From: Pyrus communis
Lineage: Eukaryota; Streptophyta; Magnoliopsida; Rosales; Rosaceae
Assembly: GCF_963583255.1 (NCBI RefSeq)
Contig: NC_084810.1
Location: 3,627,751 to 3,691,750 of the forward strand
Reading direction: 5' to 3'
Length of the DNA stretch: 64,000 nucleotides
Shown here: in pieces, positions 11,864 to 21,773 of the stretch
Position numbering within the stretch: the first letter of the stretch is position 1
Layout: each line of letters starts with the position of its first letter
Position numbers and translations under genes: made by a program
The notes under the pieces: generated by a model
What the model was told of the DNA's origin: nothing
What the model saw: only the letters and a program-made list of their open reading frames with translations
Databases searched by the model: none

Positions 11864-12015
11864 GATAACACAAGTTTTGCTTTAAACTTTTTAACTTTAC
11901 AAAATTGCACTTGGAATTTTTTTTTTTGTCAGAAAATTGCGTTAGATCTTTATTTTCGTTCACACTCCCGTCTATATGAATTTGGTCGGAAAAAATCATA
12001 GATGCATATTGTATG
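9108..12015. other. Gene-free AT-rich interval
   Basis: No convincing gene. It contains degenerate transposon-like sequence at 9190-9340, a C-run near 9417, a SINE-like element at 10384-10530 and a roughly 29-base A-run at 11832-11860. The short mirrored ORFs near 9599-9818 overlap on opposite strands and look incidental. Confidence 0.5.
10384..10530 (+). mobile_element. Candidate tRNA-derived SINE
   Basis: Contains an A-box-like GTGACTCAGTGGCTGAGG and, about 45 bp on, a B-box-like GGTTTGATTCATG, followed by a non-tRNA body ending in GCCGCGGCGAAGCTACC. Spacing fits a Pol III promoter. No clear tail or target duplication was seen, so this is tentative. Confidence 0.35.
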
Positions 12016-12674
12016 TAGGGGTGGGTACGGTGCGGTTCGGTGCGGTTCCACCCCTAAATTGGAACCGGAACCGAAATATATTAACTGTTCGATTCGGTGC
12101 GGTTCCACTTAAATTTATGACTAGAACATTACGGTTCGGTCTACACCGGTTCCGATTCGGTTCTTGCCGGTTTACGGTTCCTAATAATAAATTATTTGAA
12201 CACCAAATCATTATGCATTCAAATACATCTTCTAAAACTGATTACATAAAGTTGCATACAACACATCTTTTTTAATGCAAATGTCTTTGGTAGTGGCACC
12301 AAGTCAACAAAAAGAGACAACTAAAATACATATGCACTGGTCAATCAGTCAACAAACAAAAAAATGATGAAAAAAATTGCAAGTTTTCAGACTTCAGAGA
12401 GCAAGCAAGAAGCAGCAGCTCCTGCACACAATTTTTCAACCTATTATACCATGACATGTGCGTGTATATATAATTTATTTATTTATTATTAATAAAACGG
12501 TTCGGTTCGGTTCGGTCGGTTCTTGGTCATTCGAAACCGGAACCGGAACCGGTTTGAACGGTTCGGTTCGGTTTTTCACTCAAAGTTGACTTTTCCGGTC
12601 AACACGGTTTTTTTCGATTTTTTTTCTTACGGTTCGATGCGGTTTTGCGATTTTGCGGTTTTTATGCCAACCCC
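12016..12674. mobile_element. Nonautonomous hAT-like element with CGGTTCGG arrays
   Basis: The left terminus starts TAGGGGTGGGTACGG and the right terminus reads, reversed, GGGGTTGGCATAAAAACCG. Both ends are flanked by TTGTATG (12009-12015 and 12675-12681), compatible with a hAT-type 7-8-bp target duplication. Subterminal regions are packed with GGTTCGG/CCGAACC words in both orientations. The interior has no transposase ORF. Apparent ORFs at 11976-12275 and 12523-12759 are products of the simple repeats. Confidence 0.65.
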
Positions 12675-13099
12675 TTGTATGAATTTGTATACTTCCAAGT
12701 TTCTTCCTTTCTTAAAAAAGTATTGTCCACAAACATGTCGATATTCTCGAATCAAATAATTCATATTTTCCATTAACAAAGAATATGAATATTTGCTTAG
12801 TTGGGAAAGAGGGGGTGACACATGTTGACATGCGCACCCACTCACACCTAAACTTTCCGACTCAGTATCCACACACGACACCGTTTCCAACAATCAACAC
12901 AGACCGTGCATTTTTCCAAACTTCCCCGCCTGCGATCTACGTCAGATCTACCAGTCTACACGGTCAGATTCCACTTTTAAAACCCCAAACTACCCCTACC
13001 GCACCTCAACGTATCCACAACGGACCAGGAAAACCACTACAATTACAAGGGCACATCCGGTGTAATAAAATTCCGAAAGCGACCCGACCCTGCGAGCCC
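12675..13099. other. Upstream region of the GIL1-like gene
   Basis: Presumed promoter region. The 137-residue ORF at 12785-13198 is Pro/Thr-rich, lacks recognisable domains and runs into the probable leader exon, so it is not called as a gene. Confidence 0.4.
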
Positions 13100-14703
13100 T
13101 TTTTAAGTCCCAATGCCCCTGCTGTCGAACCCTTCTCCCAAAACCGTGCCCTCTTTCGCCATTTCACGCCACGCTCGTTCCTCCCTCTCCCTCTCTGACT
13201 TCCTGCATGCTCCAGCTCTTTGTTTTCTTTGAAAATCTCTGGCCTTTCGTTCTCCGAAAACGCATTTCCAAAAACCCTTTTCAAACTCCGTTTCCGTCTC
13301 CAAAACCCAGTTTTTCGTTTCTGAAAACGGTCGGAAAACAAAACGCAAGACCCTGTAGGCATTGAAGCATTTGAAGAGTTCGATTCGGAAACAGATACAG
13401 AAACCCTTCAGAAATCCGAGTGTTTTCCTCAAAAGGTAAGAACTGCGCTGCTTTTAAACTTTCCTGCTGGGTTTTTAGCTGCCCATTTTTGTTTATTTAA
13501 TACGAAACTTAATTAGTGCATTTAATTCATATTTTAGGGGTTTGTGAAACGGTTTTTTCTTCATTATTGGTCTCTTTTTAGCTTTTAATTAGAGCTAAGG
13601 ACGGTGATTTTTTTTTAATATATATTCCTCAAAATCCAAACGCCTTTTTTGAAGTTTTTCTGTTCATTTCTTCGATTTTTGCTTCTGGGTTTCTAAGAGC
13701 ACTTGTTGTTTTCTCATTGGAAAAAAAAAACACAAAGTAAGTTGCTTTTTTAATTTATTTTTCAGAAAATATCAATTATTTATTTAATTTTTTTTCTTCA
13801 GTGTTTCTGATTTCTGGGTTTGTTTTGCAAGGTAGGAAAGACACCATTTCTTCCTCCGGCGGGTTGTCTTGTCGACGTCGTCGTTCTGTTCGCTTGAGAT
13901 TTACGTTACAATGAAGAGAAACTGAAACTGATCGCATTTTCTCGTGATATTTCTAAGGTCTGTTGAATTGTATTTTACGCGAGATATTGTGTGGTTGACC
14001 AGTTAGTGGTCAAAGCAAGGCTTGGTTTATGATTAATGACATGATTAATTACTGGTTTGGGGCCTTTTTTGCCCATGATTATTGGGTTAGGATCTGCTAA
14101 AGTGTTTGCAGGACCAGAATAGTGGTCCTGGAACACCACCACCCCCCCCCCCCCCCAACAACTGTTTCCATACTTTTGCATATGGTTTCTGTGTTTGCCA
14201 ATGACTTTGCTTTGCTATATCTGTGTGGGACCCCCATCCTTTTGCTTTTGCAAATCTTATTGCTCAGAATAGTAAGAGAATTGTGGTGTCCAGCTTGTGT
14301 GGTTCAATGCAAGATCTATAATCTTTTGTTCAACACTCATTTGAGGTCTTTTAGAGTTCATGTTAAGATTAGCATGTCAATATTTGGTAGTGCTATTTGT
14401 TACCACATTTACTGATCCACTTACTAATTACTGTCTTTCGTTAAGTGGGGTTTCCGCGAAACCCACTTTTGTGAGCGGATCTCAGCTGTGAGAGATGTGG
14501 TTCGCAATGTAATCCGTAAATGTGATAGTGTGACAACGTTATTTGAACTCGGTTAATTAAATTAGAAACATGGTTAAGTGTGGCATTGAAATTTTGAGAT
14601 TTGTGGAAACCTCTATATGTATAATCTAACTTAACCTATATTTGTTTAGTCTTTGTAATCTAGCTTCTTTTTAACATTAGAAACATTTATGGGTTAATGC
14701 AAT

Positions 14704-15040
14704 GAGTCACAAACCCTAGACGTGTGGGGTAGGAATGCAAAAAAGGAAAGGGATCCGGATCTCTTCCCCCCAATCTTCCTCATCAAACTCATCAAACAAT
14801 CTGGTCTTGAAATTTGATACAACGGTTAAAGTTTTTATAATTTTTAAAGTGGGCTCATGTTTTTAACCATTGGATTAAATTTTAAGGACCGGATTGTTTG
14901 ATGAGGAGGATTAGGTGGAGGGATCTGGGGAGGATCCCTTTCCTGCGAAAAAAAAAAATGGAGGGAGACGAGGTTTGTGAGTCACAAACCCTAGACGTGT
15001 GGGGTAGGAATGCAAAAAAATGGAGGGAGACGAGGTTTGT
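14704..15040. repeat. 62-bp tandem duplication, first copy interrupted by a MITE
   Basis: Copy 2 (14979-15040) starts GAGTCACAAACCCTAGACG and ends GACGAGGTTTGT. Copy 1 starts with the same word at 14704, is interrupted after the A-run, and resumes with ATGGAGGGAGACGAGGTTTGT just before copy 2. Noncoding; lies in the GIL1-like leader intron. Confidence 0.8.
14745..14943. mobile_element. MITE inserted in one tandem copy (9-bp target duplication)
   Basis: Inverted termini start GGAAAGGGATCC and end GGATCCCTTTCC, extending inward through related ATCAAACAATC and GATTGTTTGATG. Flanks are TGCAAAAAA on the left (14736-14744) and TGCGAAAAA on the right (14944-14952), a 9-bp duplication with one change. 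The second tandem copy retains the uninterrupted site. Confidence 0.8.
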
Positions 15041-15429
15041 CAGTATACGGGGAGCAGGAAAAATGTGGCAGTGGGAATCAAATATTTGCCCGTTGGATTA
15101 CAATAATAATCTGCATGTCATGTACAATCTGGCTCAGATCTCTATGAGTTTTTTCTGTGCCATGAAGTGTTATCCAGTGGGGGTGATTGTGTAATTTCAT
15201 GTTCTTATATGGTGATGGTGTGATGCATTTGGGGGTGGTTGGAGGGCAATGAAAAGAATCCACCGCTTTTGGGTGTACTAAAAACCATGATTGCGGATTG
15301 TGGATTGTGGTGTAGATGATCCAAAATTCCTAATAAGATTATCACTATGATGGGTCCCACGAATTTCAGATTTTCTGGTTTTGCAGAGATTACTCTTTAG
15401 GACCTCACTGTTGTTCTAAGTGGGGTGCC

Positions 15430-15540
15430 TAAGGGTATCCTAGGGTGGATGCCCTTTGTTTTATTTTGTATATCGAGCTCGGGACCTCGGTTGCAAGGGC
15501 AGAATGTTCTTGACCAACCGAGCTACTAACCCTTTGTGTT
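15430..15540 (-). mobile_element. tRNA-like SINE fragment
   Basis: On the minus strand, TAGCTCGGTTGGTCAAGA resembles box A and GGTCCCGAGCTCGA resembles box B, with tRNA-like spacing. There is no full tRNA cloverleaf and no clear tail, so it is probably a SINE remnant inside the GIL1-like leader intron. Confidence 0.35.
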
Positions 15541-16453
15541 TGTGTTTTTTTGTTAATTTGGGTAGACAAGGTTTTTTGTGTCCTGCAATTACATTTCTAA
15601 CTCATATGATCTTCTACTTGTTTACTCATCACACACTGGGAACTTACTTGAGAGAGCTAATTGAGAATGCGTTTCTAACTTATGGAATTTTGACTTGGAG
15701 AAAAACTTAGGCAACCATTGATGTGTGAGCCGTGGGTCCGACGGTGGGGCCCACAAACACAAAAAAGGGTTTGGAAATTAGCTCCTTTTTTATTTTCTAA
15801 TAAGATGAAGGGTGCTCTGCACTTACCTAAATTTTGTTGACTTGAATAGTAGGAATGACCTGACGGTAGAGTTGGGGAGAGAATGATAAAGAATGTCAAG
15901 AACAGGAATCACCACTAACCATGCCCTCCAAATTCTAATTAAGTTATTAAAAAGTGTATAATTGTTTAATCTTTGATCTTTGGTCTGTTTCGAATTTAAT
16001 ATCACAATGCATGTGTCATTGTAACCGAGGTTCCTAGTGTTCCATTGATTTGCATTTAGAATTTTGATTTATACGCGTCTTTTGATCCTGTCTGCTGAAT
16101 ATCTCTTCCATAGCTTCTCCCTCTTCGTGTTCTTCACTCTGCATTGCTTTCGCTTTTTCCCGCGTTTTCAAATCTACTTTTGTTACACTTTCGAAAGAAA
16201 GCAAATCGGAAACTCTTAAAAGTTGAAAGAGCAAAACTAAAAGAAACATTCCCTCCTCTATCAATGGCCGTGGTCTAAGTGTTAAAGCATATTGCTTTTT
16301 TAGCTTTCCTTCAACACTCATCATTGTCATCATTAGTATCCCCGTATCTTTATTCCTTTTGTTTCTTTAAATTTCTTTTTTTTGGATAGAATCTCTTAGA
16401 TCTTCATCACTCTATCTATCCCCTCTCCATCATTTGTGATCTTTGTTTTGCAG

Positions 16454-18169
16454 ATGGATTTGGTGAGACCGTCATCTGTGACCCCGAAGAAGAGTAGATT
16501 GGCACGTGCTATTGCTAAAGTTCTTCATCTTCGGGCTGCAACAGGTATTGCCCCAGTCGATGGGGTTCAGAAAGTCAAGTCCCAAGAATTCAGAATTCCG
16601 AAGGTTAAGTCCCAAGAATTCGGAATTCCAAAGGTTAAGTCCCAAGAATTCGGAATTCCAAAGGTTAAGTCCCAAGAATTCAGAATTCCGGAGGTTAAGT
16701 CCCAGGACTTCGGAGTTCAGAAGTTTAAGTCCCAGGAGTTCGGAATTCAGAAGGTTAAGTCCCAGGAGTTCGGAGTTCAGAAGGTAAAGTCCCAAGAATT
16801 CAAAGTTCAGAAGGTTAAGTCCCAAGAATTTGGAGATCATAAGGTAAACTACCAAGAAAATGGAGTGCAGAAGGGCAAGTCTCAAGAAATTGGAATTCAG
16901 AAAGTCAAGTCCCAAGAAAATGTAAAAAATGACCGGAATGGTGGTAAGGTTATGGTCGGTCGGTCTGAGTCATTTGACAAGAACAATGAGGAGCTTCAGG
17001 AAAGAGTCGCCCTTGAGGCTCTTCTAGCGAAACTGTTTGCAAGCGTTTCATCTGTTAAAGCTGCGTATGCACAACTACAGTATGCTCAGTCTCCCTATGA
17101 TGGTGAAGGAATCCAAGCTGCTGACAAAGAGGTAGTCTCCGAGTTGAAGAACTTGTCTGAGTTGAAGCGGTGTTTCTTAAAAAAGCAGTTTGATCCTAAA
17201 CCTGAGACTACACTGGTTTTGGCTGAGATCGAGGAGCAGAAGAGCGTTCTAAAAACCTATGAAATCATGGGGAAAAAGTTGGAATCTCAGGTGAGGCTTA
17301 AGGACTCTGAAATTGTGTTTCTCGGAGAAAAGTTAGAGGAGGCCAAGAATCAGAATAAGTTGCTTGAGAGAAGTTTAAACCAGAGTGGGCAGCTACATGT
17401 GTTCGACAATCTTCAGTTATCTGGTTTAAGTCCTAACCATTTCATTACAGTTCTCCGACACACAGTAAAGTCCATTCGGAGCTATGTTAGGATGATGATG
17501 GATGATATGAAATCTACCGGTTGGGACATTCATGCAGCAGCTAAAGCGATTGACCGCAATGTGGTTTATTGGAAAGAAGATCACAAGTGTTTTGCATTCG
17601 AACACTTTGTTTGCAAGGAAATGTTCGATGCTTTCCAGCACCCCAACTTCTCACTCCCAAATGAGTCCTTGCCAGAGAAAAAGAAACAACAGCAGCAGCT
17701 CTTTTTTGTGAGATTTACGGAGCTCAAATCAATGAAGCCGAAGGAATACCTTGCCCAGAATCCCAGATCAGCATTTGCTAAGTTCTGCCGTGTCAAGTAC
17801 TTACGACTGGTTCATCCCAAGATGGAAACATCATTTTTCGGCAATCTGAATCAAAGAAACCTCATCAATGCAGGTGAGTTTCCGAGCTCTAATTTCTTTA
17901 CTTCGTTTGCTGAAATGGCGAAACGTGTCTGGCTCCTGCATTGCTTGGCCTTCTCCTTCGATCCTGAAGCCGCAATCTTCCAAGTAAGCAAGGGATGCCG
18001 ATTTTCAGAAGTGTACATGGAAAGCTTAGCTGACGAAGCGTTCCTCTCAACAACATCTGAACCGCAGGTGGGATTCACAGTTGTTCCGGGATTCAAACTC
18101 GGTAAAACTGTCATTCAGTGCCAAGTTTACCTCACTCGGTTGCAATCCACTCCGGGAAAGCAGAGGTAA
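16454..18169 (+). CDS. GIL1/IRKI-like protein (DUF641 family) with an N-terminal 10-residue repeat array
   Basis: Single coding exon of 571 codons. The start chosen follows a splice acceptor directly; an in-frame upstream Met at 16436 lies in the intron. The N terminus (MDLVRPSSVTPKKSRLARAI) is followed by twelve tandem copies of a K-V-K-S-Q-E-F-G-I-x unit, about residues 40-159. The DUF641 region then starts at ALEALLAKLFASVSSVKAAY, continues with a coiled coil (KLEEAKNQNKLLERSLNQ) and carries the C-terminal motifs IRSYVRMMMDDMKSTGWDI, YWKEDHKCFAFEHFVCKEMF and VGFTVVPGFKLGKTVIQCQV. Family members are GRAVITROPIC IN THE LIGHT 1, needed for light-dependent loss of gravitropism, and the receptor-kinase-interacting IRKI. 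Full-length, apparently functional. The repeat array is not something I know from this family. Confidence 0.93.
   Translation: MDLVRPSSVTPKKSRLARAIAKVLHLRAATGIAPVDGVQKVKSQEFRIPKVKSQEFGIPKVKSQEFGIPKVKSQEFRIPEVKSQDFGVQKFKSQEFGIQKVKSQEFGVQKVKSQEFKVQKVKSQEFGDHKVNYQENGVQKGKSQEIGIQKVKSQENVKNDRNGGKVMVGRSESFDKNNEELQERVALEALLAKLFASVSSVKAAYAQLQYAQSPYDGEGIQAADKEVVSELKNLSELKRCFLKKQFDPKPETTLVLAEIEEQKSVLKTYEIMGKKLESQVRLKDSEIVFLGEKLEEAKNQNKLLERSLNQSGQLHVFDNLQLSGLSPNHFITVLRHTVKSIRSYVRMMMDDMKSTGWDIHAAAKAIDRNVVYWKEDHKCFAFEHFVCKEMFDAFQHPNFSLPNESLPEKKKQQQQLFFVRFTELKSMKPKEYLAQNPRSAFAKFCRVKYLRLVHPKMETSFFGNLNQRNLINAGEFPSSNFFTSFAEMAKRVWLLHCLAFSFDPEAAIFQVSKGCRFSEVYMESLADEAFLSTTSEPQVGFTVVPGFKLGKTVIQCQVYLTRLQSTPGKQR
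16571..16930 (+). repeat. In-frame 30-bp coding minisatellite, 12 units
   Basis: Twelve exactly 30-bp units encode variants of K-V-K-S-Q-E-F-G-I-P. The first units are most alike (AAGTCCCAAGAATTC core); later units diverge (E-N-G-V-Q, E-I-G-I-Q). A periodic ORF on the opposite strand (16472-16915) is a shadow of this array. Confidence 0.95.
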
Positions 18170-18689
18170 ACCGTGATTGATCGTCGGCGAAACTCGGGCC
18201 CACAACATCGGGTTTACCAAACAGGAAAACGGCCTGTTTGGATCTCGGGACGATGTTGCGGGGTCCTTCCAACTTGGTCACTTTTGGTAATTTCAACCTC
18301 CATTACTTTGAAAAAGGGAAAGCGCGTTGGACCGTTGTGTTGGAAGCTACCTTTTGAATCTTTCTTTTTATTTTTTTTTGCATCATGCCCTTCTAGTTTT
18401 TAAAATTTTCTTCCAAGGACATTCCAAAATTTTGTTAATATTAGGTCAGTGACAGAGGGATTGTCTAGCTGTTTTGCATCATTGTTAACCGGACATGGGC
18501 AGGTTTTTCAATTATGTAAATAATAATATATAGTCGGAAATTTGTATCTTCCTTTTTCTTTTACTTGTCTCCCTGCTTTTCATTTGCACTAAATGGTTGC
18601 AATGGATTGGTATGTCATACATGTTGCATGGTCAATTTCGGTTGGCCCATCGTTGACTCTGAGTTTCACATTAATCAACAATTAACTGT
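18170..18689 (+). other. GIL1-like 3' UTR and downstream spacer
   Basis: T-rich sequence downstream of the stop codon consistent with a 3' UTR. No gene-like ORF. A typical AATAAA was not clearly positioned. Confidence 0.4.
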
Positions 18690-19400
18690 GATGCTCGTGT
18701 TGTGAAATTCAAATTAGTTATTTAGCGATTCACAGTTGTTTATCATTACACGTAACATCAATCTATGAGTGGATAGTGGCAAATTTACGACTTTCAGTTT
18801 GATTTATATTAACAGTTTACAGTCGTTCATCACTAAAGATGACATGAGTTTACTTGTAAACGATGACATGTCTACATAGAGAACATTAGTCTACGAGTGG
18901 ACAATGGCATTCGTTTACAGAGTTCAAATATGTAAAATTGTATTGATCAACGGTTTACAGTCGTTTCACGTTATAAGTGGCATTTAGTCTACTTTTAGAT
19001 GATAAACATATATCAATGAGTATTCATCGTACAATCTCTTGAAAAATTGTGAAATTTACATTAATCAATTAACAATTCACTAGTCGTTTAACACTGCACG
19101 TGACATCAATCTATGGGTGGACGGCGGCCATCAATCTAACAATTTCAATCTATGAGTGGACAGTGGCATCAATCTACGACTTTCAGTCCAACTCACATTA
19201 ATTAACAGTTCATAGTTATCCATAATTGTAAATGGCATGAGTTTACTTGTAAACGATGACATATTTAAAACTTCAAAACGTGTCAATTTTTATTGATCAA
19301 CAGTTCACAATTGTGTCACATTACAAGTATCATTAGTCTACTTGTAAATGATAACAATATATCCACAAGTATTCCTCGCACAATCTCTTGAAAAATTAGG
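18690..19400. repeat. Diverged tandem repeat, two units of about 350-390 bp
   Basis: Repeated landmarks occur in the same order twice: CATGAGTTTACTTGTAAACG at 18843 and 19236, and CAATCTCTTGAAAAATT at 19032 and 19381. Short words (AATCTATGAGTGGA, ACAGTCGTT) recur within each unit. Substitutions and indels are frequent, so the duplication is old. No coding potential. Confidence 0.7.
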
Positions 19401-21773
19401 AAAAGAAACTTTTTTTTGGTTTACTATATTGAAAATCAATGTCACCTTCATTGAACTGAGCAAAGCTGATTTTATTTCTCTGCACTCTGCCATATGCATG
19501 CATGACCAATTGATGCATGATACACATTGGTCTATAAAACAAACAATAAAAAAATAATAATGCACCACTTGAGGGGGTCCCACACAGTACGCCGACTTGC
19601 TATTTAATTGTATGTGGCTGGTCGGTGGATATGGAGGGCCATTTTATTGGCCAATTTGTCTTATTCCTCTGTGGAAGGGTTTATGTGGCAGTTGCGTAGA
19701 GCCTTTGATCACGCGGTGTGTTCCCCTCACGCTCTGCAAAAATACTTGATTTTGCCATTGGCTAGTCATTTTTGCAGGCAGGGTCACATTATTTGGGTGT
19801 GGAAAATGATGGAATTAATTAGATTTCGGCAGTTGTGGCATTAACTATGGGAGACACATTGACATGCCGTATACCCTCTTGACAGTGAAATTTCTAACCC
19901 TATCACATAGTGTCTTCGGATTCAGATAATTGTCGATCATATAACGGAGTGGTATTCTACTTGTTTGAAACTGATTTTTTTTTAGTAACACTTCTCTCTA
20001 TAAGCACTTCAGTAAAATCGTTTTGATTGTAAGTATATTATAATTTTAATAAAAATTCAAGAGTCTAATGAAAAAACACTTCAAGTACTTTTTAAAATTA
20101 AAAAAATTTAGAATTTAGGATAAGTTTAAGATACTATCATCTTAAAATTCTAATTTCTTATAAATTTTTTTCGTGAGTGACTTGCAACTATCGATGCCTG
20201 TATTGCTTGGATTTCACTGGAAACAGTCGCGCATGCATGTTGTCAGTGTCCTTGTGGCCTAAATCTAAATGGTTGAGATACCTAAATTTGCATCAATAGC
20301 CAAAAGTTACTTGTGTACTTATCCTTTCACCATCTTTACCGAGTGCATATGTGTATACAAGTAGCTGCAGAGGAGGTTGACGACAGGAATTATAATAATA
20401 ATTTTTATTATTATGTCCTGATATTACAATAAAATTTTTGGAATTGGATTCGCTTTGGACCTTAGTGTTCAGAGTCTAAGGATCAATCAATTTGGACCGT
20501 TGATTGGTGTGTAAAAAAAATCAAAGCCGTTGGTTTGTGTGCGGTGAGCTAGGAAAATGAGTTAATGGAGACTGTTAGATTCAATTTGTGCGGCTCAGAT
20601 TAGTTGATCCTTAGATTCCGAACACTAAGGTCCACGATCCAATTCTAAAATTTTTAGCCGTTAGTTCGGGAAATGATTTGATGTATGCTTTATGAACGTC
20701 TCATATCAGATGATGGGGATTTTTGCAGGGTTCAATTTGAATTTTCAAGACACGTCGAATTTTTGAAGTCTCATTCTCAGTGTTTCCTTCCTCATCTCAT
20801 TCTCGTGGTGTTCTTGCGGCGCTCAATTGAACAGGTGCTGCTTTATGTGCAGCTGATAATTTTACATGAGTCACCAACAGAGTCGGTGGGATCGAAACTA
20901 TACATGGCACTTTAACGAGTATTACGTAATCTAGTTACATTGTTATTTTTAAAAACTATATATTTTTTCAATTTAAATAAGAAACAACCTCTGAAATGCT
21001 AACGATAAGTATAAACAATCTCATCCTTAGCTAATGACATTTCGCAACTTCTGGTAAGCACTCGTCATTACACTGTTCAGTGTATATGGTGAAGTAATAT
21101 TCTAGAGAGAATCATTATAACGGAAAAATGTACGATACCATACCACGATGTGTTCAATGCAACGCGAAATCTATGAGTGATACTTAAGGAAACAATTCAT
21201 ATACCTTTCTCGTCTTCATCTAACCCTTTAATTTGAGGTTTGATGCAGGGGCGGAGTCACATGGATGCCACTATAGGCTGAGGCCCGTGCTGAAGTTTTA
21301 TGTTATATTTATTGACTACTGGATTTAACAATAAAGAGCTTGTAGTGCATTGGTGAGTGGTGTTTGACAGTTTAGGCATACAAACAAGAAGTTTCACAAA
21401 TTCTAAGAAATTAATTTCATTGTTTCAAATTCCATCAATTTGAAATTTTTTAGTAATACTAAATAAAAAAATACTAGCAAACTTCTCATTTAGTTTTGAG
21501 TGCTGGTGAAGTACACCTAAGAAGAAAAGTGAAAAGCCTGAAATAAGAAAGTTGATGGCCCTCCCATCTTAAATTCCTCCGTCCAAACTGATTAGTGACT
21601 ACAACTTGCGCACATCCACATAAATGGGAAAGGTAGACTCACATAGTTTTGCATGAACTTGTGTCGAATTTCTTCGCCATGATTATTTAAGGAGAGCCAA
21701 AAACAATACAAAGTTATGTCACTCATGTTCCATCAGAACAGAAAGGATTCCGTTCCCAACTTTTGGTAATGGT
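19401..21773. other. Gene-free interval
   Basis: No convincing gene. Contains a MITE at 20431-20656, otherwise AT-rich DNA. The ORFs at 19608-19844 and 20685-20915 have no recognisable motif. The 3' UTR of F-box gene A probably lies in the last few hundred bases. Confidence 0.5.
20431..20656. mobile_element. MITE with about 50-bp inverted termini
   Basis: The left end AAAATTTTTGGAATTGG and the reverse complement of the right end AAAAATTTTAGAATTGG match, and both continue through GGACCTTAGTGTTC and CTAAGGATCAA. No certain target duplication. No ORF. Confidence 0.65.

Larger units (their letters stand above)
13100..16453 (+). other. GIL1-like gene 5' leader: probable two noncoding exons and a long leader intron
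   Basis: A CT-rich leader ends at a strong donor (AAAAG then GTAAGA, exon end 13435). A second likely noncoding exon spans 13832-13957 between an acceptor TTTTGCAAG and a donor TCTAAG/GT. The coding start at 16454 directly follows TTTGTTTTGCAG, a textbook acceptor, so the second leader intron would be about 2.5 kb. That intron hosts a short tandem duplication with a MITE and a SINE-like piece. A four-codon upstream ORF (13911-13925) lies in the second leader exon. Confidence 0.6.

Noticed and set aside
11976..12275. 99-codon ORF rich in Arg/Phe/Gly
   Set aside because: Translation of CGGTTCGG repeats in the hAT-like element.
12785..13198. 137-codon plus-strand ORF upstream of the GIL1-like gene
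   Set aside because: Low-complexity Pro/Thr-rich sequence with no domain; overlaps the predicted leader exon and an equally long antisense ORF.
15430..15540. Functional tRNA gene on the minus strand
   Set aside because: Has box-like motifs but no complete cloverleaf or discriminator end; listed as a SINE remnant.
16472..16915. 147-codon periodic ORF on the minus strand
   Set aside because: It is the antisense reading of the 30-bp coding repeat in the GIL1-like gene; a period divisible by three keeps all frames open.
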